DNA of 43,887 nucleotides from Bacillota bacterium (GCA_023390815.1 JAEWCC010000064.1:1-43887), one strand, 5' to 3'. Positions 7,228 to 16,980 are shown, counted from the stretch's first letter. The notes: generated by a model not told the origin, from the letters alone. Numbers and translations are program-made.

Positions 7228-7245
7228 GGGATTATATAAAATCCC
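7228..7245 (-). other. Leader hairpin before ftsA
   Basis: GGGATT and AATCCC form a 6-bp stem downstream of the ftsA promoter, followed by a T-rich stretch (GGTTTTATTG). It could act as a weak terminator or attenuator for ftsA. Confidence 0.4.
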
Positions 7246-7251
7246 ATTTTT

Positions 7252-7279
7252 ATTCTATCAGATTCGCTTGAAATGACAA
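7252..7279 (-). promoter_or_regulatory. Promoter for ftsA-ftsZ
   Basis: TTGTCA (7274-7279) and TAGAAT (7252-7257) on the minus strand, spacer 16, in the 102-base gap between ftsQ and ftsA. Confidence 0.65.
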
Positions 7280-7288
7280 TACACATCG

Positions 7289-7999
7289 CTAATTTTCCCG
7301 GTAATATGCTTTCTCCGCTGTGGCTACATCCAGTATGCCACCTGTTTTTCCCTGCGCTGCAATCTCAGCCATCGCGTAGGCTGCCAGCGACAGTTTGGTG
7401 TCCAGCTTATTTTCATTCCCCAACTCTAAGGTATAGCCATCCTTCGTACCCAGTTTAATCGCCGACGTATAGGTCAAGTCGATGCGAACAATATCGATCC
7501 CGCTGTTTCGAATAGCCGAAAGCAGGCCGGAAAACACGGTACGCTTATACGCATCTTCGCCGAGAGGTTGTCCCACTTCAAAGCGCGCAGTCGAAAAACC
7601 AGTTACCTGCGGAAACACCTCCCCCGCAGGGTTCATATCCACGGCAAGTAGCACACCTTCGCTGTCAATGGTCAGGCGGACACCGTCTGCATCAATATAC
7701 CCGGCGGGTGTTCTTTCCGCGATTTCGATCACAACGCTGTATGGAAAAACGATTTTTACGCTGACCGGCTTAACTCTCGGGTTGGCTGCCAGTGCCTTCA
7801 TGGCCGCATCGGTATCCACGAATATTATGCACTGGCCGTACTCAACCCCCGCCTGCTCCGCTATCTGCTCGGCTTCAATCGTTACGCAGCCTGAAACCTT
7901 GATTTCGCGTACCTGAAACAACTCATAGGCAACAAAAACCAGCGCACAGGCCAACACCAGTAACGATATGAGCGCCGCAATTCGTTTGCCTTTGTTCAA
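7289..7999 (-). CDS. ftsQ: Cell division protein FtsQ/DivIB
   Basis: Bitopic membrane protein of 236 residues: a short basic cytoplasmic tail (MNKGKR), one membrane helix at about 7-28, then a POTRA domain starting VREIKVSGCVTIEAEQI. FtsQ/DivIB works with FtsL and FtsB/DivIC to activate septal synthesis by FtsW and its PBP. The outer part ending GGILDVATAEKAYYREN corresponds to the usual beta domain. It begins one base after murA ends. The sequence is divergent, as is normal in this family, but position and topology fit well. Confidence 0.88.
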   Translation of the reverse strand: MNKGKRIAALISLLVLACALVFVAYELFQVREIKVSGCVTIEAEQIAEQAGVEYGQCIIFVDTDAAMKALAANPRVKPVSVKIVFPYSVVIEIAERTPAGYIDADGVRLTIDSEGVLLAVDMNPAGEVFPQVTGFSTARFEVGQPLGEDAYKRTVFSGLLSAIRNSGIDIVRIDLTYTSAIKLGTKDGYTLELGNENKLDTKLSLAAYAMAEIAAQGKTGGILDVATAEKAYYREN

Positions 8000-8000
8000 G

Positions 8001-9254
8001 CTATTCCTCCCTGCGTATGTCTGCGCCGAGTGAATTCAGTTCAGACTCGAGCGTTTCGTAACCCCGATCAATGATTCGCATCTGGTCGACCACCGTGGTT
8101 CCCTCTGCGCAAAGCCCTGCCAGCACCAGTGCCGCACCGCCGCGCAGGTCTGTTGTTTTGACCTCGGCGCCATGCAGCTTTTCGACCCCTTTTATGATTG
8201 CAACATTGTTTTTGGTCACGATGTTCGCCCCCATGCGCACCAACTCCGGAACATGCTTGAACCGGTTGTCAAACACGCTTTCCACAACGATGCTCGTGCC
8301 GCGGGCGATACTGGCAGCCGTACACATTTGCGCCTGCATATCCGTCGGAAAACCCGGATACGGACCGGTTTCAATCAAATGCATCTCTTTGGGCCGGTCG
8401 CTGCAGCTCACGGTCATCGCATCCTCGTACATTTTGATATCTGCTCCCGCCTCGCGCAGCTTGGCCGCTACACCAAACAGGTGTTCCGGAACCACATTGC
8501 GCAGCGTGATCTTGCCGCGGGTGACTACGGCTGCCACCATAAACGTGCCTGCGACGATTCGGTCGGGCATACACGTATAGGTAAAGCCTCCGAGCTTGGT
8601 CTTTCCCTCAATGACAATATTGCTTGTACCAGCACCCCTTACGTCGCCGCCCATCTCGTTGATGACTTTTTGCAGTTCTAAAATTTCCGGCTCTCGGGCA
8701 GCGTTGCGGATTACCGTGGAGCCCGGCGCAAGCGCTGCTGCCATCATGAGGTTTTCTGTCGCGCCAACACTGGGGTAATCGAGGTGTACGTCGCCGCCTT
8801 TCAGCCTTTTGCCTTCACACATGATATGTCCGCCTGCCTCGGTAATATTAACGCCAAGGCTTTTGAGCCCACGCAGGTGCAAATCGATCGGTCGCGACCC
8901 AATTTCACAGCCGCCCGGATACGTAAACCGCGCCATTCGAAAACGGGCGAGTATCGGTCCCATCATGAATATGGATGAACGGATCTCTTTGGCCAGCTTA
9001 TCGGGCATTTCCCATCGCATCGCGCGCCGCGTATCAATGACGAGTTTATCCTTCTCGTATGCTACGTGCGCGCCGATATGTTCGAGTATGGATAACATAT
9101 AATAAACATCGGATATTGCTGGCCAGTTGTGTATAACAACCGGTTCCTCCGTCAGCAATGCAGCCGCAAAAACCGGCAGCGCAGCATTTTTTGCCCCTTG
9201 TATGCTGATTTCGCCCTCCAGCCGGGCGCCGCCGCCTATAATCAGCTTCGACAT
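8001..9254 (-). CDS. murA: UDP-N-acetylglucosamine 1-carboxyvinyltransferase MurA
   Basis: 417-residue EPSP-synthase-fold enzyme for the first committed step of peptidoglycan synthesis, adding enolpyruvate to UDP-GlcNAc. QGAKNAALP carries K22, and the active-site loop PGGCEIGSRPIDLHL carries C116, the residue that fosfomycin alkylates; GFPTDMQAQ is also present. Many Clostridia have two MurA paralogues; this one sits between ftsW and ftsQ, where murG and murB or murC often lie. Confidence 0.96.
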   Translation of the reverse strand: MSKLIIGGGARLEGEISIQGAKNAALPVFAAALLTEEPVVIHNWPAISDVYYMLSILEHIGAHVAYEKDKLVIDTRRAMRWEMPDKLAKEIRSSIFMMGPILARFRMARFTYPGGCEIGSRPIDLHLRGLKSLGVNITEAGGHIMCEGKRLKGGDVHLDYPSVGATENLMMAAALAPGSTVIRNAAREPEILELQKVINEMGGDVRGAGTSNIVIEGKTKLGGFTYTCMPDRIVAGTFMVAAVVTRGKITLRNVVPEHLFGVAAKLREAGADIKMYEDAMTVSCSDRPKEMHLIETGPYPGFPTDMQAQMCTAASIARGTSIVVESVFDNRFKHVPELVRMGANIVTKNNVAIIKGVEKLHGAEVKTTDLRGGAALVLAGLCAEGTTVVDQMRIIDRGYETLESELNSLGADIRREE

Positions 9255-9314
9255 GTTGTCTCCCCCGCAATAATTTACATACCATATCTTATGCAGGGCG
9301 GATGAAGGTGTGCG

Positions 9315-10421
9315 CTAGGCCATGTTCCCCTGGCGGGATATGTTGAGCAGCACGCCGATGGAAGCCATAAATGTGATCAGCGACGTATTGCCCGCGCTGA
9401 TGAACGGCAGGACCACGCCGGTTGGCGGCACAAAGCCGGTTACCACGCCGATATTGATGAACACCTGGATGGCAATCAACGCCGTAATGCCCGTTGCCAT
9501 CATCATTCCAAAGTCATCCGGGGCTTTAAGCGCCGTACGCACCCCGCGCCATATCAATACTGCGAACGCGGCCAGCACCAGCAGACCGCCGATATATCCC
9601 AGTTCTTCGACGATGATTGCGAATATACAGTCCGATTCGCTGTACGGCAGATACAAAAACTTCTGACGCGAATTTCCGAGGCCCCGCCCGAAAAGCCCGC
9701 CCGATCCGATCGCATAAAGGGACTGAACGAGCTGATAGCTTTCATCCCCTTGATACTTCCAAGGGTCCATGAAGGCGAATATGCGTTCAATACGGTACTT
9801 TGTCGCTACCATGGCGACTGCGCCGCCCGCGATACCCATGGCCCCCATCAAGCCGAAATGCGCGAGATTTGCGCCGCCCACCAGCATCATCACAAACATC
9901 AACAGTGCCAGCGTCACGACGGCGCTGAAGTTCGGCTGTAAATACAGCAGCACAGCGCTTAACAGCAACAGTATCAGATATGGCAGCATACCGTATTTGA
10001 ACTGCCGCATCTTTGCGCGGTTGATCGAAATGCCGGCCGCCATGAACACGATAATCGCGAACTTCAGCACCTCGATCGGCTGGATTTCAATGATGAACAG
10101 GTCGATCCATCGGCGAGAGCCGTTGCGCAAAATTCCGATGCCCGGAACAAATACCAGCAGCATCATCAGCAGCGCCCCTCCGATGATCCAGAAGCGCAGC
10201 TTCTTGAATATGTGGTAATCCACAAACATCAGCGCGATCATGGCCACGAGGCCGATCAGGGCTCCCTGAACCTGCTTCCAAAAATAAAAGTAGCCGTTAT
10301 ATCCTGTGCTGGAACTGTTCTCAGCAGAATAAAAGCTCGCGCTGAACACCATCACGATGCCAAACAGCACGAGCACGATCGTCATGACAAGCAACGTATA
10401 ATCGAACGAACGCCTGGTCAT
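9315..10421 (-). CDS. ftsW: SEDS peptidoglycan glycosyltransferase FtsW/SpoVE
   Basis: About ten membrane helices in 368 residues. SEDS proteins polymerise lipid II glycan together with a class B PBP. FGRGLGNSRQKFLYLP followed by SESDCIFAIIVEELG matches the extracellular loop with the catalytic Asp of FtsW. Near the C-terminus the usual PF.S.GGSS motif reads LPFISAGNTSLI, so the double-glycine part is changed. SpoVE is a possible alternative name because these paralogues cannot be separated by sequence alone; cluster position favours a division role. Confidence 0.9.
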   Translation of the reverse strand: MTRRSFDYTLLVMTIVLVLFGIVMVFSASFYSAENSSSTGYNGYFYFWKQVQGALIGLVAMIALMFVDYHIFKKLRFWIIGGALLMMLLVFVPGIGILRNGSRRWIDLFIIEIQPIEVLKFAIIVFMAAGISINRAKMRQFKYGMLPYLILLLLSAVLLYLQPNFSAVVTLALLMFVMMLVGGANLAHFGLMGAMGIAGGAVAMVATKYRIERIFAFMDPWKYQGDESYQLVQSLYAIGSGGLFGRGLGNSRQKFLYLPYSESDCIFAIIVEELGYIGGLLVLAAFAVLIWRGVRTALKAPDDFGMMMATGITALIAIQVFINIGVVTGFVPPTGVVLPFISAGNTSLITFMASIGVLLNISRQGNMA

Positions 10422-10430
10422 GCCATCCCC

Positions 10431-11783
10431 CTAAAACGAATTGACGAGCTCCTTGAATACGCGTCCTCTTTGCTCGTAGTTATCAAACATATCATAGCTC
10501 GCGCATGCGGGCGAGAGCAGCACATTCCACCCGGGCTCCGCGATATCGCGGGCCATATTCACCGCTTCGGCAAACCCGTCTGCGGTGGTGATCTCTGCAA
10601 ATCCTGCTTCCTGCGCATCGCGGAGTATACGCCCCTGCGTCTGCCCGATGGCGATGACCATTCGGATCTGCGGTCCAAAGCCGCTGATCAGCGAAACGAA
10701 GCTGTTGTTCTTTTCGGAACCGCCGAGGATCAGCACGGTAGGCGCTGTCATCGCAGCGGCAGCCTTCTCGGTCGCATCCGGGTTGGTGCCCTTCGAGTCG
10801 TTGATGTAGCGCACACCCCGGTACTCCCTCACAAACTCAATACGGTGCTCGACGCCCGGGAACGTCATGAGCGTCTCTCTGATGACACTCTCCGGTATCT
10901 TGTAACACCTTGCGAGCGCTGTGGCGGCAAGCGCGTTCTCCAGGTTGTGCGCACCGGGGATTCTGACTTCATCCGCGCGGCAAATGACATGCCTGCCGTC
11001 CTCCTCCGCGCTGATGATATTGTCGCCTTCTATAAATACGCCGCTTTCCAGCGTAACTTGCCGGGAAAATCCGATTATTTTTGATTTTGGGTTGCTCCTC
11101 ATGCTCCAGGCAATATCGTTATCCACGTTGAGCACGCAAAAGTCTTCGTCGGTCTGGTTTTCGAACACACGCTCCTTGGCCGCTGTGTAGTTCTCCATGG
11201 TGCCATAGCGATTGAGGTGGTCCTCGGTGATATTGAGCACTGCGCACGCGTGAGGACGAAACATCTCAATCGTATCGAGCTGCAGCGCCGCCGTTTCCGC
11301 TACGATAATATCTCCCGGTTTCGTCTTGGTGGCCTCGCCTGCAATCGGCACGCCGATATTGCCCAATACAAACGTATGATAACCGGCGTTCTTAAATACC
11401 TCACCCGTCAAAGCAGTTGTCGTCGTTTTGCCGTTGGTTCCGGTAATCGCGACGAACTCGCCCCGGGAAAAGAGATACCCCAGTTCAATCTCTCCGATCA
11501 CCTTTTTCCCCGCAGCTTTGGCTTCTTCAATAAACGCAAGATTCGTCGGGACGCCGGGACTTAAAACCAGCGCATCCGCCTCGCGCGCGAGGGTGTTCGC
11601 GTCCGCGCCAAAAGCGAACTCCGCATGGTCTGTGAACTCGTCAAATTCGCCCTGAAGAAATTGATCCAATTTTTTAGAATCGTACAGCACGACCCGTGCG
11701 CCTTGCTCCAGCAGCAGTCGCGCACTCGCAACGCCGCTTTTCGCCATGCCGACGACCATCACTTTTTTTCCTTTGTAATTCAT
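10431..11783 (-). CDS. murD: UDP-N-acetylmuramoylalanine-D-glutamate ligase MurD
   Basis: Cytoplasmic Mur ligase of 450 residues that adds D-Glu to UDP-MurNAc-L-Ala. N-terminal Rossmann-like domain (VMVVGMAKSGVASARLL), ATP loop GTNGKT at 115-120, the NITEDHLNRYG region, and the C-terminal domain with NDSKGTNPDAT and LSPACASYDMFDNYEQRG typical of MurD. It is 18 bases after mraY and 9 bases before ftsW. Confidence 0.97.
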   Translation of the reverse strand: MNYKGKKVMVVGMAKSGVASARLLLEQGARVVLYDSKKLDQFLQGEFDEFTDHAEFAFGADANTLAREADALVLSPGVPTNLAFIEEAKAAGKKVIGEIELGYLFSRGEFVAITGTNGKTTTTALTGEVFKNAGYHTFVLGNIGVPIAGEATKTKPGDIIVAETAALQLDTIEMFRPHACAVLNITEDHLNRYGTMENYTAAKERVFENQTDEDFCVLNVDNDIAWSMRSNPKSKIIGFSRQVTLESGVFIEGDNIISAEEDGRHVICRADEVRIPGAHNLENALAATALARCYKIPESVIRETLMTFPGVEHRIEFVREYRGVRYINDSKGTNPDATEKAAAAMTAPTVLILGGSEKNNSFVSLISGFGPQIRMVIAIGQTQGRILRDAQEAGFAEITTADGFAEAVNMARDIAEPGWNVLLSPACASYDMFDNYEQRGRVFKELVNSF

Positions 11784-11801
11784 CGCTGTCTCCGCCCTGC
11801 T

Positions 11802-12806
11802 TTAGTGAGGCACACTGAGTATGGAGATCAGGCAAAACACTGTGGTGATCACCATATACATCGCTACAACCTTGGTTTCTGGTATGCCCTTCAGTTCGAA
11901 ATGGTGGTGAAGCGGCGCCATCTTGAATATCCGCTTTTTGCGCAGCTTATAGGAACCTACCTGCAGAACCACGGAGACAGACGAAGCGACGTACATGATG
12001 CCTGTAATCGCGAGCAAAATCTGCAGCCGTGTGACGATGCCGATAATGGATAGTGCAGCGCCCAGCGCCAGCGAGCCTGTATCGCCCATGAAAACCTTCG
12101 CCGGGTAGGCGTTAAACCGCAGAAAAGCCAGGCACGCGCCCATCAGCGCCGCCGCGAAAATCATCATGTTGTTGGTGCCTGCGGCTTCCAGCGCCCTGCC
12201 TTCCCCCATCTGGATCTGATAGATGATGAACAGTATGATCGTATACGTCAGCGCGTTGATCATCGTCACGCCCGAAGCCAGTCCGTCCAGCCCGTCGGTC
12301 AAATTCACGCCGTTGACCATCGCCACCATCACGAATACCGTGAAGGGTACATACCATGCGCCCAGGTCCCATTCCAGACCGCCGCCGAAGGGAATGATCA
12401 GCTTGGAGCCAATCAGTTGATTGTTGTAGGCGAAAAATGCCACGATCAGCGCGATGCCAATCTGGCCGATGATTTTCTGATACGCTTTGAGGCCAAGCGA
12501 GCGTTTTTTCAGCACGATGATCATGTCATCCATGAGGCCGATAAGACCGTAACCCAGCGTAGCCCCCAGCGCAAGCCACACAAACTGAAAATCGCCGCGC
12601 GAAAAAGACAGGGTTGCCGCGACGAGACCGATCCACATGATAAGCCCGCCCATCGTGGGCGTACCCGCCTTGGAAAGATGGGTTTTGGGGCCGTCGTCTC
12701 TCACCTGCTGCCCCATCTTGAGCCGCTTTAGCAGCGGCACCCCCACATACCCCGCGGCCAGTGCCACACAAAACGAAACAAGCACCGCGTAAATGATATT
12801 ATCCAT
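11802..12806 (-). CDS. mraY: Phospho-N-acetylmuramoyl-pentapeptide transferase MraY
   Basis: Polytopic membrane enzyme of 334 residues that makes lipid I from UDP-MurNAc-pentapeptide and undecaprenyl phosphate. Family signatures are present: KAGTPTMGGLIM, the GLMDDMIIV Asp pair, NLTDGLDGLA, FMGDTGSLALG, and the cytoplasmic histidine motif PLHHHFELKG. It follows murE by 33 bases. Confidence 0.97.
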   Translation of the reverse strand: MDNIIYAVLVSFCVALAAGYVGVPLLKRLKMGQQVRDDGPKTHLSKAGTPTMGGLIMWIGLVAATLSFSRGDFQFVWLALGATLGYGLIGLMDDMIIVLKKRSLGLKAYQKIIGQIGIALIVAFFAYNNQLIGSKLIIPFGGGLEWDLGAWYVPFTVFVMVAMVNGVNLTDGLDGLASGVTMINALTYTIILFIIYQIQMGEGRALEAAGTNNMMIFAAALMGACLAFLRFNAYPAKVFMGDTGSLALGAALSIIGIVTRLQILLAITGIMYVASSVSVVLQVGSYKLRKKRIFKMAPLHHHFELKGIPETKVVAMYMVITTVFCLISILSVPH

Positions 12807-12839
12807 ATCTGCTTTATCTCCTGTACGGCTTATTATCCG

Positions 12840-14291
12840 CTATTTATTCAATCCCTCACTCAATAACTCGCTGACCACGACCTTCTCGTCGAAGGGGTAT
12901 TTCACCCCGTCGATTTCCTGATAGGTCTCGTGGCCCTTGCCTGCGAGCACGATTACATCGCCTACCTGCGCGTTGTCAAGCGCATACCGTATCGCTTCGC
13001 GCCGGTTTTCAATGCATATATAAGGACATTTTGTCCGCTTCATCCCATCCTCTACCGCCCGGATGATCTCATACGGGTCCTCTGTACGCGGGTTGTCGGA
13101 AGTAATGATGGCGAAGGTAGAGAGCGTTCCCGCAATCTCGCCCATGATGGGACGTTTGCCGCGGTCCCGGTCTCCGCCGCAGCCGAACACCGGCACGATC
13201 CGCCCGCGCGCGAACGTTCCAACCGTCTTAAGCGTATTTTCCAGGCTGTCGGGCGTGTGCGCGTAATCGAGTATGATCGTGAATGGCTTATCCCCTGTAT
13301 CCAGCACTTCAAACCGCCCCGCAACGCTCGGCATGGCTTCGAGGCCGGTTTTGATCGTTTCGAGCTTCTCGCCAAGCAGCAAGCACGCCGTTGCCGCAGA
13401 AAGGGAATTATACACGCTGAAAATGCCGGGTATCCGGATTGCAAGCGGCAGCATCGCCGTGCCGAAGCACAAATCATATGTTACGCCGCGCGGCGTAATT
13501 TCAATGTTCTTCGCAAAAACGTCGGCTCTCTCCTTAATACCATATGTACGCCAGCCGATTTCGATACCATCCATCATATATTCTGCAACAGCATCATCCG
13601 CATTAATCGCCGCATTTTTAGACGCGTAAAAAAGCCTTTTCTTTGCGGCGCGGTAGTTATCAAAAGTTTCATGGAAATCGAGATGGTCCTGGGTGAGATT
13701 CGTGAAGACGCCCACATCGAAGTTGATGCCCGATACGCGTCCCAATGCAAGTGAGTGGGATGATACTTCCATGACCAGCGCGGCACAGCCTTCGTCCGCC
13801 ATACGCTTCAGCAGTGCAAAAAGGTCCGGCGACTCAGGCGTTGTCCGCTCCGTGGGAAGCTCCTGCTGCCCGATCATATTGACGATGGTGCCGATGAGGC
13901 CCGTTTTCTTGCCCGCATGCTCCAGCACCGATTTGATCATATACGTGGTCGTCGTCTTGCCGTTGGTGCCGGTAATTCCAACCATTTTCAGCCGCTCGTC
14001 CGGCCTTCCATAGAATTCTCTTGAAATCAGCGCCATTGCGGTGCGCGGGTCGTCCACGATGATCTGCGGCAAATCGATGTCGAGCTTGTGCGTCACCATC
14101 AACGCCGCAGCGCCTGCGGCTGCCGCTGCAGGTGCGTAGAGATGCCCGTCGGTCTTAAAACCGCTGATGCAGAAAAATAGCGCGCCTTTGCACACCTTTC
14201 GAGAATCATATTCCACAGCGGTGATCTCTGTATCACCGTTCCCAATCAATTGCATATCCTCAAGGACAAGCTGTGAAAGTTTCAATCGCAT
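12840..14291 (-). CDS. murE: UDP-MurNAc-tripeptide synthetase MurE, meso-diaminopimelate type
   Basis: 483-residue Mur ligase that adds the third stem residue. ATP loop GTNGKTTT at 108-115. The specificity loop reads SDNPRTEDP with DNPR at 399-402, the signature of meso-diaminopimelate-adding enzymes, so the wall is probably of the mDAP type. GGGGAGGA precedes the ATG. It has its own extended -10 promoter 30 bases upstream. No murF is found next to it, though murE-murF pairs are common. Confidence 0.96.
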   Translation of the reverse strand: MRLKLSQLVLEDMQLIGNGDTEITAVEYDSRKVCKGALFFCISGFKTDGHLYAPAAAAAGAAALMVTHKLDIDLPQIIVDDPRTAMALISREFYGRPDERLKMVGITGTNGKTTTTYMIKSVLEHAGKKTGLIGTIVNMIGQQELPTERTTPESPDLFALLKRMADEGCAALVMEVSSHSLALGRVSGINFDVGVFTNLTQDHLDFHETFDNYRAAKKRLFYASKNAAINADDAVAEYMMDGIEIGWRTYGIKERADVFAKNIEITPRGVTYDLCFGTAMLPLAIRIPGIFSVYNSLSAATACLLLGEKLETIKTGLEAMPSVAGRFEVLDTGDKPFTIILDYAHTPDSLENTLKTVGTFARGRIVPVFGCGGDRDRGKRPIMGEIAGTLSTFAIITSDNPRTEDPYEIIRAVEDGMKRTKCPYICIENRREAIRYALDNAQVGDVIVLAGKGHETYQEIDGVKYPFDEKVVVSELLSEGLNK

Positions 14292-14319
14292 TCCTCCCCA
14301 CCTTATAAATCCTTTGAGG

Positions 14320-14328
14320 ATTATAACA
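14320..14328 (-). promoter_or_regulatory. Extended -10 promoter element before murE
   Basis: TGT directly before TATAAT on the minus strand gives a full extended -10 element (-10 at 14320-14325). The -35 region is weak (TTACTT at the 17-base position). Confidence 0.6.
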
Positions 14329-14362
14329 CAACCATACGCGAAAGTAACGCAAAAAGTTACGG

Positions 14363-16507
14363 TTATCCACCCGATTCGCTGAATTCAACCTGCACGGTTG
14401 TGCCCTTGGGTACAATCGTCCCTGCCGCAGGGCTCTGATACTTTGCTGAACCTTCTCCCGTCGGGCTCAAGGTCAAATCGGCATCGTCCATCTTCTGCGC
14501 GGCATCCATGACGCTCATGTTCGAAACGTCGGGCACGACCGTCATACCCTCCATCTCATCGGCTTGCGTCTTCGTTTCCATATACAGCAGCACCGTGGTC
14601 CCTTTATCTATCATCGTACCGGGCGCGGGCATTTGTGTATCTACCTTGCCAATTCCGTCCGCGAGGTATTCGAGGCCAACATTGTGAAGCTTCGCGATGG
14701 CTTCCACATCGGTCATGTTGGACACATCGGGAACTTCCACCTGTTCGAGCGGCGGCACTTCATTGTAATCAGGCTCGATCCCCCAATACTGGAGCGAATT
14801 CTGGATAATATACTTGACGTATGGCGCCGCGACGATGCTGCCAAACGTAACGGGAACACTGGGCTCGTCGACAATAAACAGCACCGCAATCTGCGGGTCG
14901 TTCGCGGGCGCAAAGCCGATGAACGACGCAATGACCTTATCGTGCAGCACGTTGTGGTTCTCGTCGTATTTCTGCGCGGTACCCGTCTTGCCGCCTACAT
15001 GATAACCGGGAATATAGCAGTTCTTGCCGCTTCCTTCCGTTACCACGCTTTCGAGTATGGTGCGCACCGTGGCCGAGGTTTCTTCCGAGATGACCTGTCT
15101 GACCATGGCGGGCTCATATTCCTCGATATAGTTGCCTTCGCTGTCCTTGATGCCCTTGACCAGCGAAGGTTGATATAAAAAACCGCCGTTCACCACTGCG
15201 CTGAATGAGGAGATCAGCTGTAGTGGTGTAACGGCTATCGATTGCCCGAACGCGATTCGGGCGAGGTCACCATTTGTAACATATTTTTCCGACATCACGA
15301 TGCCAGTACCGTCGGAGGGAAATGCGATCCCGGTTTCCTGACCGAAACCAAAGTTATATATGTAGTCGTAGAACGTCTGTGCGCCCATGCGGAGTCCCAT
15401 CTGCATGAAAGCGACGTTGCACGAGTTTTGCACCACTTCGGGCAGCGTCTGGCTGCCGTGTGAATTCGGGTAGCGCCAGCACTTGATCATCTGTCCGTCG
15501 ACCACGTCGTAGCCCGGGCAGAAGAACGTATCGCCGGTGCTGACCTTTCCGCTGTCGATCGCCGAGGCGAGTGTAACTACCTTGAACGTCGATCCGGGCT
15601 CGTATGCGTCCGTGATGATTCGGTTACGCGTAAGCTCCGTCAGGGCGGGTACATCGTCCCGCGGCACTTCGTTGAGGTCAAAGTCCGGATAGTTCGCGAT
15701 CCCAAGAATCTGTCCTGTCTTGGGGTTTACCGCGACGGCGGCAACGGCTTTTGCGCTCTGTTGTACATAAGCTTCTTCAACAGCCTGCTCCATGAAGCTC
15801 TGTACCACTTCGTCGATGGTGAGCTCCAGGTTGTAGCCGTCCACCGGCGGAATATACTGCTCGTCGCCAATCGCGACATCCCGGCCGTCCCGGTCTGCCT
15901 CGGAGATGATCTTGCCGTCCTGTCCGGCAAGGTATTTTTCAAAGTAAGCTTCCAGGCCTTCCTGTCCCGCGCCGTCCACCGAAGTAAAGCCCAGCGTCTG
16001 GGTCAAAAAAGAGCTGTTGGGATAATAGCGCCGCACATCCAGAGAAAAGTATACCCCGGGCAGATTTTCCACGCGCAGTTCGTTGGCGACATCGGTCGGC
16101 ACCTGCCGTTTGAGCCACACTTCCGACTTCTTCGTGTCGGTGGCTTTCTCGCGGATCGTCTTCTCGTCCATTTCGAGTATTCTCGCGAGTATGCTCACAA
16201 TGGCGTCCGTGTTGCTCTTGGTGATTTCCGAAGGACGCAGCACCACGGTCTGCGCAGTGGCGCTCTGTGCAAGTACGTTGTCATTGCAGTCGAGTATTTC
16301 GCCCCGTTTCGCCGCAACGGCGAGATCGCGCGTCTGCTGCAGCATTGCTTTTTGCTGAAGCTCAGCCCCCTGAATAAATACGGTAACCGCCATCTTGACA
16401 GCGAGCCCGAAAAACAGCACCAGCACCGCGGTCATTAAAAACAACAGCCTTTTTTTGGATTGGAGCGTCGGCAGCGGTACTACCTTGTTTTCCTTCCGAC
16501 GTTCCAT
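14363..16507 (-). CDS. Class B penicillin-binding transpeptidase with two PASTA domains (PbpB/SpoVD type)
   Basis: 714-residue membrane-anchored transpeptidase. Basic tail, one membrane helix at about 20-43, dimerisation domain, then the catalytic domain with STFK (S306-K309), SCN (362-364) and KTGTAQ (from 507). Two PASTA domains close the protein (about 590-645 and 655-713). It would cross-link septal or spore peptidoglycan with the nearby SEDS protein. Start ATG 16507 is chosen because GGAGG lies 8 bases upstream; an ATG at 16522 overlaps the ftsL stop and has no such site. SpoVD and vegetative PbpB share this layout, so the name is left open. Confidence 0.94.
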   Translation of the reverse strand: MERRKENKVVPLPTLQSKKRLLFLMTAVLVLFFGLAVKMAVTVFIQGAELQQKAMLQQTRDLAVAAKRGEILDCNDNVLAQSATAQTVVLRPSEITKSNTDAIVSILARILEMDEKTIREKATDTKKSEVWLKRQVPTDVANELRVENLPGVYFSLDVRRYYPNSSFLTQTLGFTSVDGAGQEGLEAYFEKYLAGQDGKIISEADRDGRDVAIGDEQYIPPVDGYNLELTIDEVVQSFMEQAVEEAYVQQSAKAVAAVAVNPKTGQILGIANYPDFDLNEVPRDDVPALTELTRNRIITDAYEPGSTFKVVTLASAIDSGKVSTGDTFFCPGYDVVDGQMIKCWRYPNSHGSQTLPEVVQNSCNVAFMQMGLRMGAQTFYDYIYNFGFGQETGIAFPSDGTGIVMSEKYVTNGDLARIAFGQSIAVTPLQLISSFSAVVNGGFLYQPSLVKGIKDSEGNYIEEYEPAMVRQVISEETSATVRTILESVVTEGSGKNCYIPGYHVGGKTGTAQKYDENHNVLHDKVIASFIGFAPANDPQIAVLFIVDEPSVPVTFGSIVAAPYVKYIIQNSLQYWGIEPDYNEVPPLEQVEVPDVSNMTDVEAIAKLHNVGLEYLADGIGKVDTQMPAPGTMIDKGTTVLLYMETKTQADEMEGMTVVPDVSNMSVMDAAQKMDDADLTLSPTGEGSAKYQSPAAGTIVPKGTTVQVEFSESGG

Positions 16508-16521
16508 ACGCTTTACCTCCA

Positions 16522-16980
16522 TCAGGGCTGATTTTCTACGATCTGCTCCGGATCGGGATAGGTCATCCCAAGATCCTGCTGCGCCGTCTGCTGCACATAG
16601 ACCAGACTGTCTTTGAGTTCGAGGTCTATTTTCAGCGCGTCAATCTGGTTCTCAATCGCGGCGATGTTCTGCTCGATATCGTTGTTCTGCCTGCCTACGG
16701 AGCTTGCTATCGCATACCGGGATACCAGCACTGCCAGCGCGCAGAACGCTACAAATACCACAAAGAGCGTGGAAACGAGGCCTTTCTTCGGCTGCTCCGC
16801 CTTTTTGGGCGCTGCTTTGGGCTTCACCGCCGTCTTTGCCGCAGTCACAGGCTTTTTAACCGGGTTTACAGCAAAGTCATTACTAATATATGCGACGTTT
16901 CCCTCGATCTTAACTACTCTTTTACGGGGCTGCGGCGCGCTTTGCGTCTCATATGCGATTTTTCTTTGTGCTGCCTGCAA
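16522..16980 (-). CDS. ftsL: FtsL-like septum protein
   Basis: 152 residues: a long, lysine- and alanine-rich cytoplasmic tail, one membrane helix at about 68-91, then a coiled coil (NNDIEQNIAAIENQIDALKIDLELKD) and the short ending LGMTYPDPEQIV typical of FtsL/DivIC proteins. FtsL forms a complex with FtsQ and DivIC/FtsB. The start is TTG at 16980, with GGGAGGGG about 6 bases upstream. Position between rsmH and the PBP gene is the classic one. Confidence 0.85.
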   Translation of the reverse strand: MQAAQRKIAYETQSAPQPRKRVVKIEGNVAYISNDFAVNPVKKPVTAAKTAVKPKAAPKKAEQPKKGLVSTLFVVFVAFCALAVLVSRYAIASSVGRQNNDIEQNIAAIENQIDALKIDLELKDSLVYVQQTAQQDLGMTYPDPEQIVENQP

